Shown: positions 29,252 to 38,244, counted from the first letter of the stretch. The stretch is DNA of 64,000 nucleotides from Arthrobacter hankyongi (GCF_022012395.1 NZ_JAKLTQ010000005.1:124001-188000), one strand, 5' to 3'. Notes: a model not told the origin generated them from the sequence alone. Program-made: numbers and translations.

Positions 29252-29256
29252 GGACA
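29230..29256 (-). repeat. Right terminal inverted repeat
   Basis: Reads TGTCCTGTCTCAGTTAA then ATTGGCGCAG on the minus strand; 26 of 27 positions equal the left repeat. Confidence 0.93.
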
Positions 29257-29261
29257 ACGGC
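29257..29261 (+). repeat. Target-site duplication, right copy (ACGGC)
   Basis: Exact copy of 24285-24289, directly after the terminal ACA of the transposon. Confidence 0.93.
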
Positions 29262-29331
29262 TCCCCTGCTTTCGGGTGCCTGGGCACTGGAATCCCCACC
29301 GATACAGGGATTCCGGCCTGACCGGCGCCCG

Positions 29332-30090
29332 GTGGGTCCGATGTACAGGGTTCGGAGGGTGATGGTACCCGAAGAGGGCCGGTTGATCCGGCTTCCGCTG
29401 CGTCAGGGAGCATTTGCCGCAGAGGCCGTGTTCGACATGCTCGCCGGCTGGAAACAGCAGCAGCTGGCCCGGAACTTCAGGTTCGGCACGATCCGGGGAC
29501 GGGAGGGCCTGGTCCGGCGGTTTGTCGATCGCACCCGTTCCCTGGGACTGGACGGTCGAGGATGCCGACGAGTTCTTCGCCCATGAGCGGTCCATCCTGA
29601 ACCTGGCGTTTGCCACCATCCGCGCCCACCAGGCCCATCTGAAGCTGTTCTGCGACTTCCTGACCGATCCCGGCTATGAGTGGGACCGGATCTGCGTGCA
29701 GGGGTTCGGCCGCTCCCCTGTCCAGATCATCACCGAACTCAACCGGGCACGCCACGCCCAGAACAACGAACAGGCACCGGCCAAAAGGCCCTTTAGCCGG
29801 GCCGAGTTGCAGAGATTCTTCGATCTGGCCGACCTCGAGGTCGAACGGGTCCTGGCATCGGGGCGCAAGGGCGCGGTGGCCGCCTACCGGGACGCAACGG
29901 TGTTCAAGACCGCCTACGCCTGGGGCCTGCGTCCTGGATACCTGGATCCGGACCGGGCTGCCCTGGCTGTCCCCTGCCGTGTGGGAAATCTTCCCCACGG
30001 CCACCGCGGTGCAGGTTCCCAAGTCGAACCCGCACCGCCGCTTCCGGGACTATATCGACGAGCTCGGTTATCTGCCGGGCCCCGCGTCTG
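29332..30090 (+). pseudogene. Decayed tyrosine recombinase/integrase
   Basis: Three reading frames must be joined to give an integrase-like protein. The first (29332 to about 29560) gives the N-terminus (RLIRLPLRQGAF to RTRSLGLD), the second continues WTVEDADEFFAHERSIL through the core-binding domain to TVFKTAYAWGLR, which holds the first catalytic Arg, and the third gives VWEIFPTATAVQV to DELGYLPG near 30085. The region with the HxxR box and the catalytic Tyr is missing, so the gene cannot work. It lies directly after the transposon, with no sign that the transposon interrupted it. Confidence 0.72.
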
Positions 30091-30100
30091 AGACAGGACA
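30088..30100 (+). repeat. Solitary 13-bp copy of the transposon terminus
   Basis: CTGAGACAGGACA equals the outer 13 bases of the right terminal repeat (29244-29256). No inner repeats accompany it. It lies where the integrase pseudogene loses its reading frame. Confidence 0.6.
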
Positions 30101-30756
30101 GCCCGGCTGGATGCCGGGCAAAGCGTTGTCTTTTCCCTCGGGGATTAACCCGGTCCTGGTCTGCCGGTCCCGCTCCCCATCAGGCAGGGACAGTAAAACT
30201 CCCGTCAACGTGGCTCAGATTTCGCCCCGCGAAACGGCTCACTTTTCGACCGGCGCTGACAGCCGAGATGCTGGTTATCGGCCACGGCGGGTTTGGCGGT
30301 CTGCTGGTCCGGTCGGTCAGCTCAGCGTACATCGCCTACTGCCCGCTGTTTGCCGTCCATGCGCCCGGTGACAGAACGGCATGGAATTGGTCCGTCTGCT
30401 CAGCCGGCCGCGTTGATCTTCAGCGGGTCTAACGCTCCGTTGATTACTCGAATCCTGATCGCACGCGTTGGGCAGAACCTACGCTGGCCTTCCGCCAGAT
30501 GAGCTAAACGGACAGCCAGGTCCGGCCCGGTTAGGCAAAGCTGCACAGCGCTGGGGTCTTGTGCGCCGGTACTCCGCTTTGGGCCTCTTCGCTACCGGAC
30601 ACGCACCTGATGTACTCGAACACACTCGGAGGCCTCATGCAGCAACACGAGGAGTCCCCCAGCCCGCTGGTGGAAGACGTACAGTCATTGCCGGGCCATT
30701 CACAGATCCGCGACGTAGCCTTAGGATCAGGCGGGACGTTCGCGGAGGTGTGCCGT
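30101..30756. other. Gene-free stretch before the MgtA-like ATPase
   Basis: About 650 bp without a supportable gene. Reading frames here are short and have no family-like features. It probably holds debris of the integrase region and the upstream control region of the ATPase gene. Confidence 0.5.
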
Positions 30757-33480
30757 ATGCCGGATCTGGCAGTCGCAACGGACCAGCTTGCGGAAATGGC
30801 CGGACGCACGGCAGCACAGGTGCTGCTGGATCTGAAATCAGACGAGTCCGGCCTGAGCAGCGCGGAAGCCGACCGACGGCTGGCGCGCTGGGGTCCCAAC
30901 ACGGTCAGAACGCACAAGGCCGAGGTATGGCCGGTCCTCGGGCGCCAGCTCCGCAGTCCCATCCTGATCCTGTTGATTGTCACCGCAGGCGTTTCCCTAG
31001 TCCTGGGCGACGCCGTCAACTCCATCATCATCGGCGTGATCCTGGTTGCGAGCGTGGGCCTGGGTTTCAGCAATGAGTTCAGGGCCGAACGCGCGGCGGA
31101 GGCGCTTCACTCCCGGGTGTCACACAGCACCATCGTTGTGCGCGACGGTGTGCCCCGCCAGATCCCCGTCACGGGAATCGTACCCGGTGACATTGTCCAT
31201 CTCGTGCTAGGTGCCGTCGTGCCGGCCGACATCCGCCTGCTGAGTGGCGAGGATCTACTCTGCGATGAGAGCATCCTCACCGGTGAGTCCCTTCCGGTGC
31301 CCAAGAATCCCGCTCCAGTGCGCGGATCCACACGTGAAGCCGGACTTGCCTCGTGCATACTAATGGGAACCGTCGTCCGTTCCGGAAGCGCAAAAGGAGT
31401 CGTCGTCGCCACCGGGGCGCGGGCCGAATTCGGCCGCATTGCACTGGGCCTCGGTGAACGGCAACCGCAGACGGAATTCCAGATCGGCCTCCGGAGGTTC
31501 TCCTTCCTCCTGCTTCAGGTAGCGGTCGTGCTCACCACCCTGATCTTCGTCGTCAATCTGCTCCTGCGGCGCCCCCTGATTGAATCGCTGCTCTTCTCGC
31601 TGGCGATCGCCGTGGGCATCACACCGCAGCTGCTGCCCGCGGTGGTCAGTACCAGCCTCGCCACCGGCACCCGGGAACTTGCCCGTCGCAAGGTCCTGGT
31701 AAAACGCCTCGTGTGTATTGAGGACCTCGGCGACATGGACCTGCTCGTCACAGACAAGACCGGCACGTTGACCGAGGGCCGCATTAGCTACACCGGTACG
31801 GTACCGGCTGGCCCGGATGCGTCCGGCGACGGCGTCTTTGTCCTGGGCCTGCTGGCTACCGAAGCCGATTACACCCAGGGACGCCCGGACGCAGCGGGCG
31901 GGAATCCGCTCGACCTTGCCCTTTGGGAGGCACCGCTGGCAAAGACATTCGAGCCAAACTGCTATGAACGGCTGGATGTGATTCCCTTCGATCACGAACG
32001 CCGCATGATCAGCGTCCTCGTCCGCGGTACCGACGGCTCCAGGCGGCTGATCACCAAAGGTGCTCCCGAGGACGTGCTGGCACGCTGTGCCAACATCCCG
32101 CCTGGAGCACAGGATCTGCTCGACAGCCAGTTTAGGGTCGGGTCCCGGGTCGTTGCGGTAGCCGTCCGGGACCTGCCCGGAGCCTCCTCCATCGAGCCGG
32201 CCGACGAGAAGAGCATGACTCTGGCCGGGTTCCTCATCTTCCTCGACCGGCCCAAGGCCCACGCCGGGACGTCCCTGGAGCGGCTGGCCTCCCTGCGGAT
32301 CTCCGTCAAGGTTGCCACCGGTGACAACGCCCAGGTCGCCGAGAAAGTCTGTGCCGACCTCGGCCTGACGACGGGAGGCACGCTCACCGGTGCCGACGTC
32401 GACCGGCTCTCGGACCAGGAACTCGCCGACGCTGCCGGGAAGGCAGGCATCTTCGCCCGGGTTAACCCCGAACAGAAGGCACGCATCATCCGCCAATTGC
32501 GCCGGAATGGGCACGCGGTGGGTTTTCTTGGCGACGGCGTCAATGACGCCCTTGCACTCCACCATGCGGACATCGGCATTTCCGTCGACAGCGCCGTCGA
32601 CGTCGCCAAGGACGCCGCCGACGTCGTGCTGCTGGACAAGGATCTGGGCGTGCTGGCTGACGGGGTCATGGAGGGGCGCCGGATCTTCGCCAACACCATC
32701 AAGTATGCACTGATGGGCACCTCGAGCAACTTCGGCAACATGTTCAGTGCCGCCACCGCGTCGGTCTTCCTGAGTTTCCTGCCGATGCTTCCCGGGCAGA
32801 TACTGCTGAACAACCTCCTCTACGACGCGGGCCAGCTGGCCATCCCCGGCGACCGCGTGGACAAGGAGCAACTGGTTGCGCCTTCGCACTGGAACATCGG
32901 ATTCATCCGCCGGTTCATGGTCCTCTTTGGCCCCATCAGTTCCCTTTTCGACTTCGCCACGTTTGCCCTGATGCTCTTCGTTTTCCAAGCGGCTCCCGGT
33001 CAATTCCGGGCCGGATGGTTCATCGAGTCCATCGCCACCCAGACCCTGATCATCTTCGCCATCAGAACCCGCCGCGTACCGTTCGTGCGCAGCCGTCCAT
33101 CGGCCGGCCTTCTCGGCGCATCCCTGGCCGTCGTGGCCGTCGGTATTTACCTGCCCCTCTCGCCGCTGGCCCCGGTGCTGGGCTTCGACCCGCTTCCGGC
33201 CCCCTTCTTCCTCGCATTGTTCGGGATGATCGTGGCCTACCTGATCGTCGTCGAAGTCGCGAAGCTTTGGTTCTTCAGCCGTGCCGCGCAGCTGCCGCCG
33301 GGCGAACGCCGGCGCACCCGCGAGCATCATGTCCACCGCCGTGCTGCCCGCTTCAGCGCCCCCGTCCCCGTCCGGATCCTCCTTCCGAAGCCCGCATCCA
33401 GACCGCGCCACAGGTTGCGTCGTCCAGGCACCCCCATATCCGGACCATCCGGTGACGGGAAAACCGCTAATAGGTCATAA
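30757..33480 (+). CDS. P-type ATPase of the MgtA (magnesium import) type
   Basis: Multi-spanning ATPase of 907 aa. TGESLPV (actuator loop), VTDKTGTLTEG with the phosphorylated Asp, the KGAPEDVLARC nucleotide-binding segment and GDGVNDALALHHADIGISVDSAVDVAKDAAD are all present. The AIAVGITPQLLPAVVSTSLATG helix and CIEDLGDMDLL before the phosphorylation site are typical of MgtA/MgtB, so Mg2+ uptake is the best guess; other cations are possible. ATG 30757 follows GGAGG with good spacing. The C-terminus carries an extra basic tail of about 50 residues. Confidence 0.85.
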   Translation: MPDLAVATDQLAEMAGRTAAQVLLDLKSDESGLSSAEADRRLARWGPNTVRTHKAEVWPVLGRQLRSPILILLIVTAGVSLVLGDAVNSIIIGVILVASVGLGFSNEFRAERAAEALHSRVSHSTIVVRDGVPRQIPVTGIVPGDIVHLVLGAVVPADIRLLSGEDLLCDESILTGESLPVPKNPAPVRGSTREAGLASCILMGTVVRSGSAKGVVVATGARAEFGRIALGLGERQPQTEFQIGLRRFSFLLLQVAVVLTTLIFVVNLLLRRPLIESLLFSLAIAVGITPQLLPAVVSTSLATGTRELARRKVLVKRLVCIEDLGDMDLLVTDKTGTLTEGRISYTGTVPAGPDASGDGVFVLGLLATEADYTQGRPDAAGGNPLDLALWEAPLAKTFEPNCYERLDVIPFDHERRMISVLVRGTDGSRRLITKGAPEDVLARCANIPPGAQDLLDSQFRVGSRVVAVAVRDLPGASSIEPADEKSMTLAGFLIFLDRPKAHAGTSLERLASLRISVKVATGDNAQVAEKVCADLGLTTGGTLTGADVDRLSDQELADAAGKAGIFARVNPEQKARIIRQLRRNGHAVGFLGDGVNDALALHHADIGISVDSAVDVAKDAADVVLLDKDLGVLADGVMEGRRIFANTIKYALMGTSSNFGNMFSAATASVFLSFLPMLPGQILLNNLLYDAGQLAIPGDRVDKEQLVAPSHWNIGFIRRFMVLFGPISSLFDFATFALMLFVFQAAPGQFRAGWFIESIATQTLIIFAIRTRRVPFVRSRPSAGLLGASLAVVAVGIYLPLSPLAPVLGFDPLPAPFFLALFGMIVAYLIVVEVAKLWFFSRAAQLPPGERRRTREHHVHRRAARFSAPVPVRILLPKPASRPRHRLRRPGTPISGPSGDGKTANRS

Positions 33481-33571
33481 ACGAATCGGACGACCGGGCG
33501 AAAACACAGAGCCGGTACAGTCGGAACACCTAGGTAGAGGACCGCGACGGCGGCTGCGACTCTGATCGCTT

Positions 33572-33850
33572 CCCTGAAGCCGCATTCCCCTCCGCACTGG
33601 AGCTGATGGAGCGTCTCCGCGCGGCACGGACTCCACTGGTCCTGATCACGGCCAGCCGGAACACCGGAGTGGTTCTGGAAGCGGCCCGGCTGGCGGACGC
33701 CTTTGACCTAGCGGTGGACGACACCACGGCCGAGGAACTGAACCTGCCTGGAAGCCGGCTCCCACGATGTTCCTGGAAGCAACACGGAGGCTGGGCCTGC
33801 CGCCTGCCAGGATCGCGGTCCTCGAAGACTCCGCGGCGGGCGTGTTAAGT
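33572..33850 (+). pseudogene. Partial duplicate of the HAD domain of the GH65 fusion gene
   Basis: Strongly similar to about 35456-35723: ELMERLRAAR, LVLITASRNT, AARLADAFDLAVDDTTAEELNLPG all have close counterparts. A one-base deletion after LNLPG shifts the frame (MFLEATRRLGLPPARIAVLED continues in another frame) and similarity stops at about 33850. Neither the start nor the rest of the gene is present. It is a non-functional remnant of a duplication. Confidence 0.8.
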
Positions 33851-33927
33851 GGTCTTCCGCTGAAGCCCACGCACGGGTATGACGGCTCGACGCATCGTCC
33901 TTCAGGACCGGGAGTCACCCCGTCAGG

Positions 33928-34377
33928 TCATTCCAAGCCCGCCCTCGTGGCGTCATCGAGTGAGATCGACCAGGCCCGTGGCGGTGAAACCTTGAAACGC
34001 CGCCCGGTAATGGAATCGGCAGTGATTCGGACGAAGTGGTCCTTACTTCCGGCTTCCCAGGGGAAAAGCAGCTGCGCAGCAGAATCGGGCACGTCCTCGG
34101 TATGCCCCGATTCCGCGGCACGGCTCTTCACCATAATGCTCCATGCGACGCCGGTATTGGTATCGACACTGTCCGCTTCCCTACGGGCAAAACGCGCGTT
34201 GAGGATGCGCTCGGCATCCTCCCAGGGTTGTCGGTGCCCACCGCCCCAGCCGACACCGCGCGGGCCGCGGAGCAGCAGGATCACCACCGCGACAACGCTG
34301 CCCCAGAACAACAGCACCATCAGGGCCATGGCGATCCAACCGCCGATACCCCAGCTTCCATCCCATCCGTACATCAT
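33928..34377 (-). CDS. Chimeric protein: SHOCT membrane protein fused to a PPOX C-terminal half
   Basis: 149-aa reading frame. Residues 1-67 are a small membrane protein of SHOCT type (MMYGWDGSWGIG, one transmembrane helix about 13-37, then AERILNARFARREAD, the start of a SHOCT motif). From about residue 70 it becomes the C-terminal half of the pyridoxamine-oxidase-like protein encoded at 38859-39329 (TGVAWSIMVK, LLFPWEAGSKDHFVRITADSITGRRFKV, AWSISLDDATRAGLE nearly identical). The FMN-binding N-terminal half is absent. A good AAGGAGG site precedes ATG 34377, so it may be made. A deletion between two genes is the simplest origin. Confidence 0.75.
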   Translation of the reverse strand: MMYGWDGSWGIGGWIAMALMVLLFWGSVVAVVILLLRGPRGVGWGGGHRQPWEDAERILNARFARREADSVDTNTGVAWSIMVKSRAAESGHTEDVPDSAAQLLFPWEAGSKDHFVRITADSITGRRFKVSPPRAWSISLDDATRAGLE

Positions 34378-34573
34378 GAAGGGCCTCCTTCTGTAATGTC
34401 GCCCTACGGACGACCCCCGGTCCGTTTGGCATATATTTCATTGGCACTGATCTGCCGTTTCCCCGTGGTCGCCGGAAGGCCACATCACGGCCGAAGAGGA
34501 TCAATCCAAGGACCGCGCCATTTAGAGCAGGAGCGCTGGTGCTTGCCTCAAGTCCATGTGCCGGGCAACAAAC

Positions 34574-35016
34574 TCAGCGGATCCCGGCGCCGCGCGGCTT
34601 GGGCGGACCCGACGCCGCGTCGACGACGAATTCGTTGGTGCCGACTTCCACCTGTTTCTTGATCTCATAGCGCAGCAGTACCATGCTGTTTTCACACAAG
34701 GTGGCCGCGACCGGTTTCAGGTCCTGCCGATCCTCGAAAATGCGCGTTCCGTTAGCGCTCCGCTCCTTGAACTCCCGGATGATGGCGGCTGCGTCGTGGT
34801 CACGGAATATGGCTCCCCAAACACGAACCTGAGCCCGCCGTCCTCCTCGGCGGCGGTGTTGTCGACGGCCACCCACTGCTGGACTATGAGTCTTCGGATG
34901 GCGCAAACCGTAGCCCGGTGGTCCGGGTGGGCGCGGGGACCGGCCGCTCCCCCGGCCTCCGGGAGAACCGCCGCACAGAGCCCGGCCGGAGGCGTATGCT
35001 CGGTCTTGTCAGCCAT
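34574..35016 (-). pseudogene. Frameshifted hypothetical gene
   Basis: Two overlapping minus-strand frames look like one broken protein: the first reads MADKTEHTPPAGL to RRLIVQQWVAVDNTAAEEDGGLRFVFG, the second continues with AIFRDHDAAAIIREFKERSANG to EVGTNEFVVDAASG. I know no family for it. It is divergent from the HAD-GH65 gene. It could instead be two spurious frames, so confidence is low. Confidence 0.35.
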
Positions 35017-35061
35017 AGCCCGAGGGAAACAGGCAGCACGGATGGCAACGGACCGCAACCC

Positions 35062-38000
35062 ATGAACGTGCCACCTGCCTATCCTCTGGCCAGAGGAACG
35101 CTCTCGCCGACGGTTGCCGGGACGCTGTCACCCTTCGACGCGGTGATCTTCGATCTTGACGGAGTGGTCACCAACACTGCCGCGGTGCACCAAGCGGCGT
35201 GGAAAGAACTGTTCGACAGCGTGCTGGCGGACTCTCGAATGCCCGTGGACAATGGCGTGCCGGAGTTCGCGGATGAAGATTACCGCCGCTACATCGACGG
35301 CCGGCCGCGTGAAGACGGCGTCCGGTCATTCCTCCGGTCGAGGGGAATCGCCCTGCCCGAGGGCTCACCCCAGGACACGGAACAGGACTGGACGGTATTT
35401 GGTCTGGGCAAGCGGAAGAACAGGATTTTCCAGGAGTTGCTTCGGCGCACCGGCGTTAAGGCGTTCCCCTCGACACTGGAGTTGATGGAGCGTCTCCGGG
35501 CGGCACGGGTGCCGCTGGCCTTGGTCACCGCCAGCCGCAACACCACAGCGGTCCTGGCGGCAGCCCGTCTGGCGGATGCCTTCGACCTCGTTGTGGACGG
35601 CACCACCGCCAAGGAACTGAACTTGCCGGGCAAGCCGGATCCGGCGATGTTCCTGGAGGCGGCCCGACGGCTTGGCCTCCCGCCCGCCAGGATCGCGGTT
35701 CTGGAGGACGCCGTGGCCGGCGTCCAGGCAGCCAGCCGCGGCGGCTTCGGGCTTGTGGTGGGCATCGACCGTGCCGGCGAACGGACCGCCCTTGAAGACG
35801 CCGGAGCCGGCATCGTCCTCAACGATGTCGGCGAACTGGACATCGGGCTGGTGCTCACGGACCCCTGGATGCTGGCCTACGAGGGCTTCGATCCGGCCCA
35901 CGAGGGCCACCGGGAGGCCTTGACCACGCTGGGAAACGGCTACCTGGGTACCCGGGGCGCCGCTCCCGAAAGCAGCCACAGTGCCGTGCACTACCCGGGC
36001 ACCTACCTCGCCGGGGTCTACAACCGCCTGCACAGTGTGATCCAGGACCACGCCACCGAGGACGAACACATGGTCAACGTCAGCAACTGGCTGCCGCTGG
36101 ACCTGCGGACTGAGAACAACCGCTGGTGGTCCGAAGGAGGCCTGAAACTGCTGTGGGAACGCCGCGAACTGGACCTGCGCAGGGCGGTCCTGACCCGGCA
36201 TATCCGGCTCGAAGATGAGCAGGGACGCCACCTCGAGCTGACGCAGCGCCGGATCGTGTCCATGGCCGAACCCCACCTGATGGCCTTGGAGACCCGCGTG
36301 ACGGCCCGGGGCTGGAACGGGCCGGTCAGCATCCGCAGCGGGGTCGATACCGGCGTCCTGAACGCCAACGTTCCGCAGGATGCGCTGCTGGCCAACCGCC
36401 ACTTGGTTCCGCTCACCTCGACGGTCACGGCGGATGGGATCCAGTGCGTCGAGGTGGAGACATCCCAGAGCCATATCCGCATTGCCACTGCCGTCCGCAC
36501 CGAGCTCTCCGAACCGCCCGCCCCGGCGTCCGTCGAACAGGACGCAGAGCGCTCCTACCGGCGCTTCGAGGTCCGCCTCGCGGACGGGGTGCCGCTGGTC
36601 ATCACCAAGACCGCTGCCATGGCCACCTCCCATGACCGGGCCATCTCCTCGCCCCTGTCCGGCGCCATGGCCGTGCTGGCCCGCTCCCCCGCACGGTTCA
36701 GCGACATGCTGGCCCCGCACGAGGCGGCCTGGCGCCGGCTGGAACGCCTGTTCGCCGTTGACCTGGACGCCGATCCGCAGAGCCGGCTGATCCTGAACTT
36801 ACACGTCTTCCACTTGCTCCAAACCATCACGCCGCATACCGCGGGGCTCGACGTCGGCGTTCCGGCACGCGGCCTACACGGCGAAGGATACCGCGGCCAT
36901 ATCTTTTGGGACGACCTGTTCGTCCTGCCCCTGGTCACCTCACGCCTTCCGTCGGTTGCCCGGGCGTTACTGAACTACCGCCGGCGGCGGCTCGATGCGG
37001 CGCGGGATGCCGCCAAAGCAGCGGGACTGACCGGGGCCATGTTCCCGTGGCAGAGCGGCAGCGATGGACGCGAGGAGACGCCCCAATGGCTGTACAACCA
37101 GTGGTCGGGGCACTGGGTCCGGGATCACTCGAGCCAACAGCGTCATGGCGGACTTGCCGTGGCTTTCAACGCGTGGCAATACTTCGAGGCCACCTTGGAC
37201 CGTGTCTGGCTCAGCGAGGCAGGGGCCGAACTGATCGTCGAAGTGGCCCGCCTGTTTGCAGCCATGGCGGAATACGACGAGCAGGCGGACAGGTTCCACC
37301 TGCGCGCCGTCCTGGGCCCGGACGAGTACCACGATGGCTATCCGGAGAACCCCGGCGGCGGCCTGGACGACAATGCCTACACCAACGTTATGGCGGCCTG
37401 GGTCTCCGAGCGGGCCCTGCATATCCTGGCCACGGCCCCGGACCGGGAAGATATGCAGGAACGGTTTGCGGTCACTGAGCCGGAACGTATCCGCTGGGAG
37501 CGCGTCAGCCGCCGGATGTTCGTCCCCTTCCATGACGACGGGATCATCAGCCAGTTCGACGGCTACGCCCGGCTGCAGGAACTGGACTGGGACCGCTACC
37601 GGTCGATGTACGGGAACATCGAGCGCCTGGACCTCATCCTTGAGGCCGAAGGCGACAGTCCCAACCGCTACCGGCTGGCCAAGCAGGCGGATGTCCTGAT
37701 GCTGCTCTACATCCTGGGCGATGAGCAACTCATTGCCTTGCTGGCACGCTTGGGCTACACGGTCACCCAAGCCGATCTGGCCCGGATCGTGGACTACTAC
37801 CTTGCCCGCACGGTCCACGGGTCCACCCTGAGCCGGGTCGCCCACGCCTCGGTCCTGGCTGCGGCAGACCCGGAGCGGGCCTGGGCCACCTTCCGCGAAG
37901 CCCTCGACGCCGATCTGGACGACACCCAGGGAGGGACCACTCGAACCGGCATCCACCTCGGTGCGATGGCCGGTAGTATCGACGTCGTCCAGCGCAGCTT

Positions 38001-38244
38001 CGCCGGGCTGCGAATGAAGCAAAACGCACTGGTCTTCAGTCCCCGCATGCCCACCGAACTCCGGCAGGTGCGTTTCCAGGTCCGCTACCGCGGCCACCTG
38101 CTGGACATCAGCCTCGGGCACGCGGAGTTGACGGTTACGGCGGCCCCCGGCGAGGCCGCACCGGTCACCATCCGCGTCGGCGAGCGGACTGCCCTGGTAG
38201 CTGCGGGGCAAAGCGCCGTGTTCGCTTTGCCGGGGGCAGCGTAG
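35062..38244 (+). CDS. Beta-phosphoglucomutase-like HAD fused to GH65 glycoside phosphorylase
   Basis: Protein of 1,060 aa with two enzymes in one chain. Residues about 20-270 are a HAD-IA phosphomutase (FDLDGVVTN nucleophile motif, VTASRN, KPDPAMFLEAARRLG, VLEDAVAGVQAA). From about 290 on is a GH65 catalytic and C-terminal domain (WMLAYEGFDPAHEGHREALTTLGNGYLGTRG; GPDEYHDGYPENPGGGLDDNAYTNVMAAW with the general-acid Glu). Logic: phosphorolysis of an alpha-glucoside such as trehalose, maltose or kojibiose gives beta-glucose 1-phosphate, which the HAD part turns into glucose 6-phosphate. Mycobacteria encode the two parts as neighbouring genes. Start chosen as ATG 35062, just before the HAD domain. 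Confidence 0.9.
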   Translation: MNVPPAYPLARGTLSPTVAGTLSPFDAVIFDLDGVVTNTAAVHQAAWKELFDSVLADSRMPVDNGVPEFADEDYRRYIDGRPREDGVRSFLRSRGIALPEGSPQDTEQDWTVFGLGKRKNRIFQELLRRTGVKAFPSTLELMERLRAARVPLALVTASRNTTAVLAAARLADAFDLVVDGTTAKELNLPGKPDPAMFLEAARRLGLPPARIAVLEDAVAGVQAASRGGFGLVVGIDRAGERTALEDAGAGIVLNDVGELDIGLVLTDPWMLAYEGFDPAHEGHREALTTLGNGYLGTRGAAPESSHSAVHYPGTYLAGVYNRLHSVIQDHATEDEHMVNVSNWLPLDLRTENNRWWSEGGLKLLWERRELDLRRAVLTRHIRLEDEQGRHLELTQRRIVSMAEPHLMALETRVTARGWNGPVSIRSGVDTGVLNANVPQDALLANRHLVPLTSTVTADGIQCVEVETSQSHIRIATAVRTELSEPPAPASVEQDAERSYRRFEVRLADGVPLVITKTAAMATSHDRAISSPLSGAMAVLARSPARFSDMLAPHEAAWRRLERLFAVDLDADPQSRLILNLHVFHLLQTITPHTAGLDVGVPARGLHGEGYRGHIFWDDLFVLPLVTSRLPSVARALLNYRRRRLDAARDAAKAAGLTGAMFPWQSGSDGREETPQWLYNQWSGHWVRDHSSQQRHGGLAVAFNAWQYFEATLDRVWLSEAGAELIVEVARLFAAMAEYDEQADRFHLRAVLGPDEYHDGYPENPGGGLDDNAYTNVMAAWVSERALHILATAPDREDMQERFAVTEPERIRWERVSRRMFVPFHDDGIISQFDGYARLQELDWDRYRSMYGNIERLDLILEAEGDSPNRYRLAKQADVLMLLYILGDEQLIALLARLGYTVTQADLARIVDYYLARTVHGSTLSRVAHASVLAAADPERAWATFREALDADLDDTQGGTTRTGIHLGAMAGSIDVVQRSFAGLRMKQNALVFSPRMPTELRQVRFQVRYRGHLLDISLGHAELTVTAAPGEAAPVTIRVGERTALVAAGQSAVFALPGAA

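Larger units (their letters stand above)
24290..29256 (+). mobile_element. Minimal Tn7-like transposon (TnsA-TnsB-TnsC-TniQ, no cargo)
   Basis: An intact 4,967-bp element with both ends defined. It has 27-bp terminal inverted repeats identical at 26 positions, TGT/ACA termini, several internal repeated sites at each end, and a 5-bp target duplication. The four genes overlap or abut (8, 10 and 4 bases), all read left to right, and fill almost all the space between the end repeats: the first possible tnsA start lies inside the last left repeat and the tniQ stop inside the first right repeat. No cargo, resolvase, Cas gene or CRISPR array is present. TnsA together with a DDE TnsB points to cut-and-paste transposition; the exact duplication suggests a recent insertion. 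Confidence 0.93.

Noticed and set aside
24290-29256. CRISPR-guided (CAST) transposon
   Set aside because: No Cas gene, no CRISPR repeat and no guide-like array lies inside the element or within reach on either side.
30420-30520. tRNA gene or tRNA-like fragment on the minus strand
   Set aside because: GTTTAGCTC and a GATTCGA-like piece recall D and T arms, but the arms do not pair into a cloverleaf and there is no acceptor stem.
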